A program made the position numbers and the translations under genes. Of a stretch of 64,000 bases of DNA, positions 6,053-13,568 are shown one piece after another; position 1 is the first letter of the stretch; each line of letters opens with the position of its first letter. The DNA is from Marinifilum caeruleilacunae (GTDB lineage: Bacteria > Bacteroidota > Bacteroidia > Bacteroidales > Marinifilaceae): the NCBI RefSeq assembly GCF_013141825.1, contig NZ_RZNH01000007.1:1-64000 (forward strand), written 5' to 3'. The notes beneath the pieces are model-generated. The model saw nothing but the letters and a program-made list of their open reading frames with translations. It was not told the DNA's origin and did not search any database.

Positions 6053-7459
6053 ATGAAAACAAGAACTGAACACGATTTAATTGGCTACAAAGAGGTGCCT
6101 GCTGATGCATACTATGGCATCCAAACCTTAAGAGCGGTTGAAAACTTTGACATTTGCGGTGTTAAACTAAGTGCTTATCCAAACTTTATTAAAGGTTTGG
6201 CAATGGTAAAATGGGCAGCAGCCAAAGCAAATAACGATCTTGGTTTGTTAACAGATGAGTTGACAACTGCCATTTGTAAATCTTGTGAAGAAATTATCGA
6301 AGGAAATTACCACGAGCATTTTCCAGTTGATATGATCCAGGGTGGTGCTGGAACATCAACCAATATGAATGCCAATGAGGTAATTGCAAACAGAGCTTTG
6401 GAAATTCTTGGCTATCAAAAAGGAGAGTACGAGCACTGTCATCCAAACAATCACATTAACCTTTCTCAGTCTACCAACGATGCATATCCAACAGCAATTA
6501 AAATTGCATTGATTTTTATGAATGAAACTTTGGTAGAAGGCTTAAAATCAATGATTACTGCATTTAGAGCCAAAGGCGAAGAGTTTAAGGATGTGTTGAA
6601 AATGGGTAGAACCCAGCTACAAGATGCTGTACCAATGACCTTGGGACAGGAATTCGAAGCCTGGGCTGTAACTCTTGAAGAGGAAATTGAGAGATTGAAC
6701 CAAAACTCAAAATTATTCCTTGAAGTGAATATGGGTGCAACTGCAATTGGAACAGGTATCAATTCAGAGCCAGGTTATTCTGACAAATGTGTTGCTCGCT
6801 TAAACGAAATTACAAATCTTCCAATTGTATTGGCTGGTAACCTTATTGAGGCTACTCCTGATACCGGTTCATATGTAATGTACTCATCGGCTGTAAAGCG
6901 TTTGGCAGTTAAACTTTCTAAAATCTGTAACGACTTAAGATTATTGTCTTCGGGACCACGTTGTGGATTAAACGAAATCAACCTGCCAAAAATGCAACCA
7001 GGTTCTTCAATTATGCCAGGTAAGGTAAACCCGGTTATTCCTGAGGTGGTGAACCAAATTGCATACAAGGTAATTGGAAACGACCTGACTGTAACTTTCG
7101 CTGCTGAAGCGGGTCAGTTGGAGTTGAATGTAATGGAGCCGGTTTTGGTTCGTGCTATTTTCGAATCGATGGAAATGTTGGTGAACGGAATGGCTACCCT
7201 TAAAGAAAGATGTATTGAAGGAATTACAGCAAATGTTGAGCACTGTAAAGAAATGGTTCTAAACAGTATCGGTATTGTTACTGCTGTAAATCCAACACTA
7301 GGATATGAAGCTTCTTCTCGTATCGCTAAAAGAGCTTTGGCCGAAAACCGAAGCGTTTACGATTTGATCCTTGAAGAGGGATTATTGAGCAAAGAGAAGC
7401 TGGACGAAATTCTTTCTCCGGAAAGAATGATTAAGCCTCAAAAATTTGTTGAAGCTTAA
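6053..7459 (+). CDS. aspA: Aspartate ammonia-lyase (aspartase)
   Basis: Catalyses reversible deamination of L-aspartate to fumarate and ammonia in the cytoplasm, feeding fumarate to fumarate respiration or the TCA cycle. The 468 residues match the family length. The start EHDLIGYKEVPADAYYGIQT is typical of aspartase rather than fumarase C. The superfamily signature GSSIMPGKVNPVIPE, carrying the catalytic serine loop, lies near residue 319, and TSTNMNANEVIANRA near 110. It is monocistronic, with a candidate promoter and inverted repeat upstream and a terminator downstream. Fumarase C is the nearest alternative but fits less well. Confidence 0.95.
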   Translation: MKTRTEHDLIGYKEVPADAYYGIQTLRAVENFDICGVKLSAYPNFIKGLAMVKWAAAKANNDLGLLTDELTTAICKSCEEIIEGNYHEHFPVDMIQGGAGTSTNMNANEVIANRALEILGYQKGEYEHCHPNNHINLSQSTNDAYPTAIKIALIFMNETLVEGLKSMITAFRAKGEEFKDVLKMGRTQLQDAVPMTLGQEFEAWAVTLEEEIERLNQNSKLFLEVNMGATAIGTGINSEPGYSDKCVARLNEITNLPIVLAGNLIEATPDTGSYVMYSSAVKRLAVKLSKICNDLRLLSSGPRCGLNEINLPKMQPGSSIMPGKVNPVIPEVVNQIAYKVIGNDLTVTFAAEAGQLELNVMEPVLVRAIFESMEMLVNGMATLKERCIEGITANVEHCKEMVLNSIGIVTAVNPTLGYEASSRIAKRALAENRSVYDLILEEGLLSKEKLDEILSPERMIKPQKFVEA

Positions 7460-7559
7460 AATCTGAAATTTTTAACCGAATTCAGGTTAAAACTTTTTGT
7501 TTCTTAAACAACATCCAATCAAATTGGATAATACTCTATCATTGAGTTCTTGGCGCACT

Positions 7560-7599
7560 AAAGAGGTTGATTCGTTTTTCGATTCAACCTCTTTTATTT
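7560..7599 (+). terminator. Intrinsic terminator of aspA
   Basis: AAAGAGGTTGATTCG and CGATTCAACCTCTTT pair with one mismatch around a short T loop, followed by a T-rich tail. Confidence 0.8.
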
Positions 7600-7600
7600 T

Positions 7601-7664
7601 AAAGTCTGAAAGTCTGAAAGTCTGAAAGTTTAAAAGTCGAAAGGTCGAAAGGTCGAAAGGTCTG
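7601..7664. repeat. Short tandem repeat (GTCTGAAA / GTCGAAAG)
   Basis: About three copies of an 8-base unit GTCTGAAA run into about three copies of a related unit GTCGAAAG. It lies between the aspA terminator and the TrmO-like gene, roughly 50 bases before the latter. Copy number may vary between strains. Confidence 0.8.
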
Positions 7665-7712
7665 GATAAGCAAAGAATTGTTACATTTACTTCATCATCA
7701 ATTGAAATTGCC

Positions 7713-8201
7713 ATGACGGAAATTTGCTTTCAATCTATCGGAACCATACATACTCCTCACAAAACACAAGATAAAATGCCCATTCAGCCTTTAAGTGCAA
7801 AAGGAGTAAAGGCAAAGGTTGAACTGAAGCCCGAATTTGCGGCAGGCCTACGAGACCTGGAATCATTCTCGCATGTTATTCTGATATTTCACCTGCACAA
7901 ATCGGATGGTTTCGATTTAGATGTCTTGCCATTTATGGATGATCAGACCCATGGTGTATTTGCAACCCGCGCACCCCGAAGACCCAATGCAATCGGAATT
8001 TCTACGGTAAAACTCCATTCCATAGAAGGGAATATTCTGCATGTAGAAGATGTTGATATTCTAGATGGTACACCATTGCTGGATATCAAACCTTTCTTCT
8101 CGAAATTCGACAACCGACCAGATGCCGTTTCGGGTTGGTTAGACGAAAAATGGAAGGAGAAGAATCGTGATATCAAATCGGACGAAAGGTTTATCAAATA
8201 A
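7713..8201 (+). CDS. TrmO-family tRNA (t6A37) N6-methyltransferase
   Basis: TrmO (YaeB/TsaA, UPF0066) methylates threonylcarbamoyl-adenosine at tRNA position 37 using S-adenosylmethionine. The 162-residue protein covers the beta-barrel catalytic domain: FQSIGTIHTPHKTQDKMPIQ at the start, LRDLESFSHVILIFHLH, then the signature GVFATRAPRRPNAIGIS and LDGTPLLDIKPF. It lacks the C-terminal extension of E. coli TrmO (about 235 residues), as do many short bacterial and archaeal homologues, so methyltransferase activity is inferred. It stands alone, just after the tandem repeat. Confidence 0.88.
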   Translation: MTEICFQSIGTIHTPHKTQDKMPIQPLSAKGVKAKVELKPEFAAGLRDLESFSHVILIFHLHKSDGFDLDVLPFMDDQTHGVFATRAPRRPNAIGISTVKLHSIEGNILHVEDVDILDGTPLLDIKPFFSKFDNRPDAVSGWLDEKWKEKNRDIKSDERFIK

Positions 8202-8258
8202 CAAAAGAAAAGTTTTCTGTTTGTATTCATCTTTTGTCCAACAAATTTTAATTATTGA

Positions 8259-9269
8259 CTAGCGAGTTACAAGGTCTTTCAATGTAGCAATCCATTTGGG
8301 ATGATCGTTCAAACTCTCCACTAAAACCAGCTCTTGTCCACCGTTTTCTTCAAACAATTCGCCATATTCCAGGCCAATTTCAATGGTGGTTTCCAAACAG
8401 TCGGCTACAAATGCCGGACTAAATACCATGAGTTTTTTCGCTCCTTTTTGGGCTTGCTCAATCACGACTTTATCCGAAAAAGGTTCCAGCCAGTTTTTAT
8501 CCAGTCTCGACTGAAAGGCTACTGTATATTTTTCTTTTGGGATATTTAATTTTTCTGCCAGCAACTTACTGGTTTCATAGCAGGTGGCGCGGTAGCAGTA
8601 GTAATCTGTATCGGGCCTGAACTGCTTATCGCAATCGCAATCTTTACAGTTTTTCTGTGGATGTACCTTATTTACTTGCCTTAATGGTAAACCATGATAG
8701 GAGAAGATAAAATGATCAAAATCATTCAAGTCATGCTGCTTTGCATTTTCAACAATGGTATCCAAATATCCTTCATGATCGAAAAATTGATTCACCAACT
8801 TCAGTTCAGGAATCACCTCCCAGCTCCTGATAATTTCCATGGCTTTTTCGAAAGTAGAACCTGTTGTCGACGAAGCATACTGCGGATACATGGGCAGGAT
8901 AATCAATTGGTCAGGCATATCCTGGCGAATTTTCTCCAACACACTTTTCATCGATGGTTGCTGGTATCGCATGGCCAATTCTACCGTAAATTTCTCGTCC
9001 AGTTCTTTTTGAAGAAGCTCTTTTACCTTTTCGGCATAAATCATCAATGGAGATCCATCCTTGGTCCACAACTGCTTGTAAATTTTCGAAGATCCTTTTG
9101 CCCTGAATGGAACAATGATCAGGTTCACCAGAATTTTTCTCAACAACCAGGGAATATCAATTACCCTGCGGTCGTTCAAAAACTCGAATAAATAGGTGCG
9201 TACATCAGATACATTTGGACTTTTGGGAGTTCCCAAATTCAGAAGCAGAACGGTAGTTTTCTTTGGCAT
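8259..9269 (-). CDS. hemH: Ferrochelatase
   Basis: Inserts Fe2+ into protoporphyrin IX (or coproporphyrin in some lineages), the last metal step of haem synthesis. The 336-residue protein has the start LLLNLGTPKSPNVSDVRTYL, the catalytic His192 in FSYHGLP, and Glu293 in CLETTIEIG. Between residues 208 and 230 it has five cysteines (NCKDCDC, YYCYRATC), probably ligands or structural pairs; E. coli HemH lacks these as far as I recall. It lies 91 bases downstream of hemF on the same strand, so the two probably serve one haem pathway and may share a transcript. Confidence 0.95.
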   Translation of the reverse strand: MPKKTTVLLLNLGTPKSPNVSDVRTYLFEFLNDRRVIDIPWLLRKILVNLIIVPFRAKGSSKIYKQLWTKDGSPLMIYAEKVKELLQKELDEKFTVELAMRYQQPSMKSVLEKIRQDMPDQLIILPMYPQYASSTTGSTFEKAMEIIRSWEVIPELKLVNQFFDHEGYLDTIVENAKQHDLNDFDHFIFSYHGLPLRQVNKVHPQKNCKDCDCDKQFRPDTDYYCYRATCYETSKLLAEKLNIPKEKYTVAFQSRLDKNWLEPFSDKVVIEQAQKGAKKLMVFSPAFVADCLETTIEIGLEYGELFEENGGQELVLVESLNDHPKWIATLKDLVTR

Positions 9270-9360
9270 AGTGTGTTAGTAATAGGCAAAACAGTAAAGG
9301 AAATGCATTCACATTTCCTTTCTGAAATTAATATTTTTTTTCGACTATTTATCTAACAAT

Positions 9361-10266
9361 TTAAACCGAAATTGGTTCGAGCCAATTGATATCTTTTTTC
9401 AAAAGTTGCAAGGTTTCGGCCTCTTTCGAACCTTCTTTTATTTCGTATTGGTAGGTCCATTTTACTTCTGGTGGCATGCTTACCAGTATCGATTCGGTTC
9501 TGCCATTGGTATCCAGGCCAAATTTGGTTCCCTTGTCCAATACCAGGTTGAATTCAACATACCTGCCTCTGCGGTGCAATTGCCAGTCTTTTTCCTGCTC
9601 ACTGTACAATTTGGAAGCATTCGTTCTCATGATTTCGCAATAGGTAGGCGCAAAGAGCTCACCAACCTCCATTACGAAGTCAAACAGCTCTTCTTTTGTC
9701 ATTCCCGACGAATCGTTCAAATGATCGAAGAAAATGCCTCCAACTCCTCGCGTTTCGTTTCTAAATGGCAAAAAGAAATAATCATCGGCCCAGGGCTTGA
9801 ATTTACTGTAAAAATCAGGATGGTGTTTGTCGCATACTTTTTTCAGTTCCTGGTGAAAGGCTTTCGCCTGATTTTTATCCACATAAATTGGCGTAAGGTC
9901 GATACCTCCACCGAACCAATAGGTACCATCGCTCAATTCAAAATAGCGAACATTCATATGAATTATGGGTACATGAGGATTTTCGGGATGCATAATTAAA
10001 GAAACACCAGTGGCAAAAAAATCATCGGCAGATAAGTTCAATTTGCTTTTAATTTTAGCGGGCATTGCACCATGCACAGCAGAAAACTGTACGCCACCTT
10101 TTTCAATAATATTTCCATTTTTAATTACGCGACTTCTTCCGCCACCGCCAGCTTCCCGTTCCCAAACATCTTCCTGGAATTTTGCTCCGCCATCGCAGTT
10201 TTCCAATGCTTTTGTAATCTGATTTTGTAAGTGCTTAAATTTTTCAGCGATTTCGTCCTTTTGCAT
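9361..10266 (-). CDS. hemF: Oxygen-dependent coproporphyrinogen III oxidase
   Basis: Converts coproporphyrinogen III to protoporphyrinogen IX with O2 as electron acceptor. The 301-residue protein carries the family signatures DVWEREAGGGGRSRVI (near 28), the substrate-binding stretch MHPENPHVPIIHMNVRYFE and the conserved WWFGGG-like segment YWFGGGIDLTP, plus FFDHL and GRYVEFNLVLDKGTKFGL near the C-terminus. HemF rather than anaerobic HemN here implies that the cell meets oxygen; a hemN elsewhere is not excluded. It is adjacent to hemH and a DUF6787 gene. Confidence 0.97.
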   Translation of the reverse strand: MQKDEIAEKFKHLQNQITKALENCDGGAKFQEDVWEREAGGGGRSRVIKNGNIIEKGGVQFSAVHGAMPAKIKSKLNLSADDFFATGVSLIMHPENPHVPIIHMNVRYFELSDGTYWFGGGIDLTPIYVDKNQAKAFHQELKKVCDKHHPDFYSKFKPWADDYFFLPFRNETRGVGGIFFDHLNDSSGMTKEELFDFVMEVGELFAPTYCEIMRTNASKLYSEQEKDWQLHRRGRYVEFNLVLDKGTKFGLDTNGRTESILVSMPPEVKWTYQYEIKEGSKEAETLQLLKKDINWLEPISV

Positions 10267-10286
10267 CTGTAGTGTTTTGTCTGTTT

Positions 10287-10604
10287 TTAGTATGATTTTG
10301 TTGCTGTTTTATTGTTTTTGCGCTGAAACCGGCTCAGCATTTTCTTCTCGAAATTCCAAAAGAAACGGAACTGTCCGAAAAGGCTTCCTACAAGCAGGAG
10401 CAATACCTGGTAGGTTGGCGTAATAATCAGGATACTTAGAATAATTCGTAAGAATAGGTTGGTATCAGAATCGATGGAAAAGTATTCGAAAATTGGATTT
10501 CGAACCAATACCGATAAGCTTCCGGTAATCGAGAATACAATAAGAATGATTACAAGTTGCAGGTTGGAATCGATTTCCCAGCGCTTTTTAAGTTTCTCAA
10601 ACAT
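10287..10604 (-). CDS. Small membrane protein, DUF6787-like
   Basis: A 105-residue protein with two hydrophobic segments (about 16-36 and 50-74), the motif KRWEIDSNLQLVIILIVFSI at the start and FFWNFEKKMLSRF at the end. This pattern matches a small Bacteroidota membrane family that I recall as DUF6787; function unknown. It lies 20 bases upstream of hemF on the same strand and is probably the first gene of a DUF6787-hemF-hemH unit. The family name is moderately certain; the membrane topology is clear. Confidence 0.7.
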   Translation of the reverse strand: MFEKLKKRWEIDSNLQLVIILIVFSITGSLSVLVRNPIFEYFSIDSDTNLFLRIILSILIITPTYQVLLLLVGSLFGQFRFFWNFEKKMLSRFQRKNNKTATKSY

Positions 10605-10803
10605 GAAGTAGTGCTATTTAGATTTATTTCAGATAAAACAAATATAATATAAAATACCTATAGGTCTGAAATAGCACGAGAAAAATCTGTTTGATTTTAT
10701 TGATGTATACATTACTATTAATTAATAGTAGTCATAATTTTACATATCGTAAGCTATAGTTTTTATATTTATCCTATTATGAATAAATAAAATAGGTAAT
10801 TAT

Positions 10804-11118
10804 ATGTATAAAGTGAAAAGTTTGGATCGTTTAAAACAAATTAATGATTTAGTGAGAGAGCAGAAAACCGGATCTCCAAAAGAGTTTGCCAAGAAACTAG
10901 GAATTTCTGAAAGTCACCTATACAAGTGTTTAAGTGAAATCAAAGAAATGGGATTGCCAATCGCTTATAGTACAGTGTGCACATCCTACTATTATAGCGA
11001 GGAACTTGAATTGGAAGTAATGTACTCTGTCAAAGTGATATCTACAAAGGAATTAAAAAAGATAGAAGGTGGTTTCTGTAAAAATATTATGAACTATTTT
11101 TTTATGGTAGCATCCTGA
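10804..11118 (+). CDS. HTH protein ending in a double-glycine leader and short peptide
   Basis: A 104-residue product with two parts. Residues 1-70 look like a small winged helix-turn-helix: RLKQINDLVREQKTGSPKEF, then KKLGISESHLYKCLSEIKEM as the HTH and a YYYSEE strand as wing. Residues 78-90 (VISTKELKKIEGG) have the form of a double-glycine leader of secreted bacteriocin-like peptides, normally cleaved after GG by a C39-peptidase ABC transporter. The 14-residue tail FCKNIMNYFFMVAS would be released. DNA binding, cleavage and export are inferred. No exporter is visible in the window. A second GG-leader peptide gene lies 52 bases downstream. Confidence 0.75.
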   Translation: MYKVKSLDRLKQINDLVREQKTGSPKEFAKKLGISESHLYKCLSEIKEMGLPIAYSTVCTSYYYSEELELEVMYSVKVISTKELKKIEGGFCKNIMNYFFMVAS

Positions 11119-11170
11119 GATAATTTTAGAATATCTAAATGATAAGTATTATTAACTAAAATTTTTTATT

Positions 11171-11374
11171 ATGGATTTAGAAAATTATGGTGTTCAGGAA
11201 ATGAGTGAACAAGATGTAAGGTGTATTGATGGTGGATGGTCTTGGGATGACTTTGGTCAAGGTAATGCTGATGGTGTAGGAGTTGGTACTAAACCAACTA
11301 GTTTTGATCATAGTTTTTCCTATTGGTGTGGATATGCTGTAGGTACATTATGTTATACTATGGGTAAAAGTTAA
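11171..11374 (+). CDS. Double-glycine-leader peptide (bacteriocin-like precursor)
   Basis: A 67-residue product. The first 22 residues (ENYGVQEMSEQDVRCIDGG) form a typical double-glycine leader, with acidic residues and hydrophobics spaced before GG. The predicted 45-residue core starts WSWDDFGQ, is rich in Gly, Trp and Tyr, and has two Cys (WCGY and LCYT) that could form a disulphide. It resembles class II bacteriocin or related natural-product precursors of Bacteroidota, but I cannot name a family. The gene follows the HTH-GG gene and is followed by hairpins and a terminator, so both are probably co-transcribed. Confidence 0.7.
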   Translation: MDLENYGVQEMSEQDVRCIDGGWSWDDFGQGNADGVGVGTKPTSFDHSFSYWCGYAVGTLCYTMGKS

Positions 11375-11441
11375 CTCCAATTATTAGACAAAAGTTGTCA
11401 TTAGAAAATTTTAATAACTTATTGTCATTGAAAAAGTAATA

Positions 11442-11475
11442 TCTCTCCTAAAAATTCTAAAATATTCAGGAGAGA
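11442..11475 (+). repeat. Inverted repeat after the GG-peptide gene
   Basis: TCTCTCCT (11442-11449) and AGGAGAGA (11468-11475) with an 18-base loop, immediately before the terminator; may protect the 3' end of the peptide mRNA. Confidence 0.5.
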
Positions 11476-11480
11476 GATAA

Positions 11481-11511
11481 GGGTGTCCTTTATGAAGGAC
11501 ATCCTTTTTTT
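11481..11511 (+). terminator. Intrinsic terminator of the GG-peptide locus
   Basis: GGGTGTCCTT, loop TATG, AAGGACATCC (one G-U pair), then seven T. From here to 11675 I see no gene. Confidence 0.85.
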
Positions 11512-11675
11512 GATATATTCTAAATTAAGCTTAATTTCTATGTTTGTGAGGCATTAATTTGAAATTAATACTATGTAAAATAGGATAATAAACAAAATCC
11601 TAATGTCATTAAAAAAATAAATCACTTCTAAGTCTTAAATAATGAATTGCTCAATAGGGAAATAAGTTTATGGCA

Positions 11676-11705
11676 TAAAAAAACCGCCTCAATTTGAGGC
11701 GGTTT
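11676..11705 (-). terminator. Intrinsic terminator of the POT transporter
   Basis: AACCGCCTC and GAGGCGGTT pair around a short A/T loop and are followed on the minus strand by a T-run. It lies just past the transporter stop codon. Confidence 0.85.
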
Positions 11706-11728
11706 AGAGTATATTTTGATCTGATCAA

Positions 11729-13243
11729 TTAAGCAGATACTCTTTCTAACCATTTGATCATAAATAGCATAGTTAACATTGAGATAACACATACTACAAC
11801 GAAAACAGACCAAGTAATCCACAATGGAACACCAGCGTAAAGAAGACCACCAAATACTAACAATTGGTTACCAGCACCAGTTGCACCTAACCAAAGTCCT
11901 TGCATTAAACCTTGATATTTTGGAGGAGCTACTTTCGATACAAAAGAAATTCCAAGAGGACTGATAAATAACTCAGCGATAGTTAATACTAGATAAGTGA
12001 TTACCAATAACCAAGGAGTAACCTTATCAGCTTCTGGTAAACCTCCCATTTCTTTAACTTCTTTCAATAGAGGTAAATCAAGAGAACCAACAGCCATGAT
12101 TACGAAAGCCATAGCTGCAATGAACATACCAATAGCAATTTTCTTTGGTGTTGAAGGTTCAATACCTCTAGCTCTTAACCATCCAAAAATAGCAACTACA
12201 ATTGGAGTCAAGAATACAACAAAGAATGGATTCATAGATTGGAAGATTTCAGCTGATAATTCCAAACTTCCCAATTTCAAAACAGTATAGTCTCTCGCAA
12301 AGAATGTAAGAGATAAACCATTTTGGTGGAATGAGAACCAGAAGAAAATTACAACGCCAAATACAGCTAATAAAGCATAAATTCTTTGCTTAACTTCTTT
12401 AGCATCCATTTCTGGAATTGTAGTTTTTTCATCACTTCCAGCTTTAGCAAGAGCAGGATCTGGGAAGTTGTTTTTGTTTTTAAGGTAAATTCCAAGAGAA
12501 ATTAACATTGCAAAAATAGCAACACCAAACGCATAGTGGAAACCTTCATTAAATACATTTAGATAATCGTTACTGAAAGCTGTTAAATCTGATACAGGAT
12601 TTGAGCTTACTGATGCAGCCAATTCCTGGAATCTTTGAGAAGCATTTTCAGAAATGGTACCATTTAAGTGTTGGTGACACAATTCAGGAAGAGTTGCGTT
12701 ATAAGTATATCCAAATTTACCTAACCACCAGCTTCTTACAGCAGGAGCAATCATAGGAGCGAAAATTGCACCAATGTTGATAAATGCGTAGAAGATTGAG
12801 AATCCAGAATCACGCATTTTACCATGCTCAGGGTTATCATACATTTGACCAACCAACGCCTGAAGGTTACCTTTGAATAAACCATTACCAAATGCAATAA
12901 CAAACAATGCAATACAAGTCATAGTAAGTCCAAATGCTACATTGGCAACCGGAGTTTTAGTTGGGATAGCCATTAGTAAATAACCAACCGCCATCAATAA
13001 AAGACCAATTAAAATGGTTCTTTTGTAATTTTTGGTTTTATCTGCAATAATACCACCAAGGATAGCAAGGAAGTAAATTGAAGAATAAAAAGTAGCGTAA
13101 ATGATACCTGAGTTTTCTTCATTCAATCCAAATTTAGCTTGAATAAATAAAACCAAGATGGCCATCATTGTGTAAAAACCAAAACGCTCTCCCATATTAG
13201 CAAGAGCCGCAGGTATAAGTCCTTTAGGATGTCCTTTAAACAT
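11729..13243 (-). CDS. POT/PTR2-family proton-dependent peptide transporter
   Basis: Proton-coupled uptake of di- and tripeptides across the inner membrane. The 504-residue protein has about 14 membrane helices. It has the POT signature ExxERFxYY-like segment ANMGERFGFYTMMAILVLF near residue 18, GGIIADKTKNYKR after helix 2, and GNGLFKGNLQALVGQMY, the second POT signature, near residue 120. The long hydrophilic loop around 195-225 between helices 5 and 6 is common in this phylum. It is a single gene with promoter and terminator. No direct tie to the GG-peptide locus downstream can be shown, though the two are convergent neighbours. Confidence 0.93.
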   Translation of the reverse strand: MFKGHPKGLIPAALANMGERFGFYTMMAILVLFIQAKFGLNEENSGIIYATFYSSIYFLAILGGIIADKTKNYKRTILIGLLLMAVGYLLMAIPTKTPVANVAFGLTMTCIALFVIAFGNGLFKGNLQALVGQMYDNPEHGKMRDSGFSIFYAFINIGAIFAPMIAPAVRSWWLGKFGYTYNATLPELCHQHLNGTISENASQRFQELAASVSSNPVSDLTAFSNDYLNVFNEGFHYAFGVAIFAMLISLGIYLKNKNNFPDPALAKAGSDEKTTIPEMDAKEVKQRIYALLAVFGVVIFFWFSFHQNGLSLTFFARDYTVLKLGSLELSAEIFQSMNPFFVVFLTPIVVAIFGWLRARGIEPSTPKKIAIGMFIAAMAFVIMAVGSLDLPLLKEVKEMGGLPEADKVTPWLLVITYLVLTIAELFISPLGISFVSKVAPPKYQGLMQGLWLGATGAGNQLLVFGGLLYAGVPLWITWSVFVVVCVISMLTMLFMIKWLERVSA

Positions 13244-13291
13244 AAATGTTAGTTTTAATTTATAATAGTTTCGTTTCAGTTATGAAAGTGA

Positions 13292-13299
13292 CAAATATA
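13292..13299 (-). promoter_or_regulatory. Promoter of the POT transporter
   Basis: On the minus strand TATATTTG, about 49 bases before the start codon, matches the -7 consensus exactly. The spacer 13244-13568 contains nothing else I recognise apart from the candidate nnrD promoter. Confidence 0.6.
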
Positions 13300-13389
13300 T
13301 AGAAAAAATCAGAAGTCCATAATGATTTGTAAGCGTTTCGATATAATTTAAATCGTTTTCGTAACAAGGCCCAGATTTCAAAAGTTTAG

Positions 13390-13397
13390 TATCTTTG
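13390..13397 (+). promoter_or_regulatory. Candidate promoter of the NAD(P)HX repair gene
   Basis: TATCTTTG fits TAnnTTTG. It lies about 170 bases before the start, which would give a long leader; no clear -33 element. Confidence 0.35.
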
Positions 13398-13568
13398 ATA
13401 GGAAAGCCCATTTTGCTGTATGTTTGGCACTTTTATCGCTTTTTTCTAACTGGCCTGTCTTGTTAAAAAGATGTTATTAAAAAGGAATCCGAATAAGAGT
13501 GTACGTCTAATTATATATCGGTACAATATCATGAACTTTATAACGTCTAAATACAAACTGATTGACCC

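Noticed and set aside
7487..7714. 75-codon minus-strand frame between aspA and the TrmO-like gene
   Set aside because: Its middle is the translated octamer repeat and it also covers the aspA terminator; no family resemblance.
11729..13243. POT transporter as the exporter of the double-glycine peptides
   Set aside because: POT proteins import di- and tripeptides and have no C39 peptidase domain; being neighbours on opposite strands is not evidence of a link.
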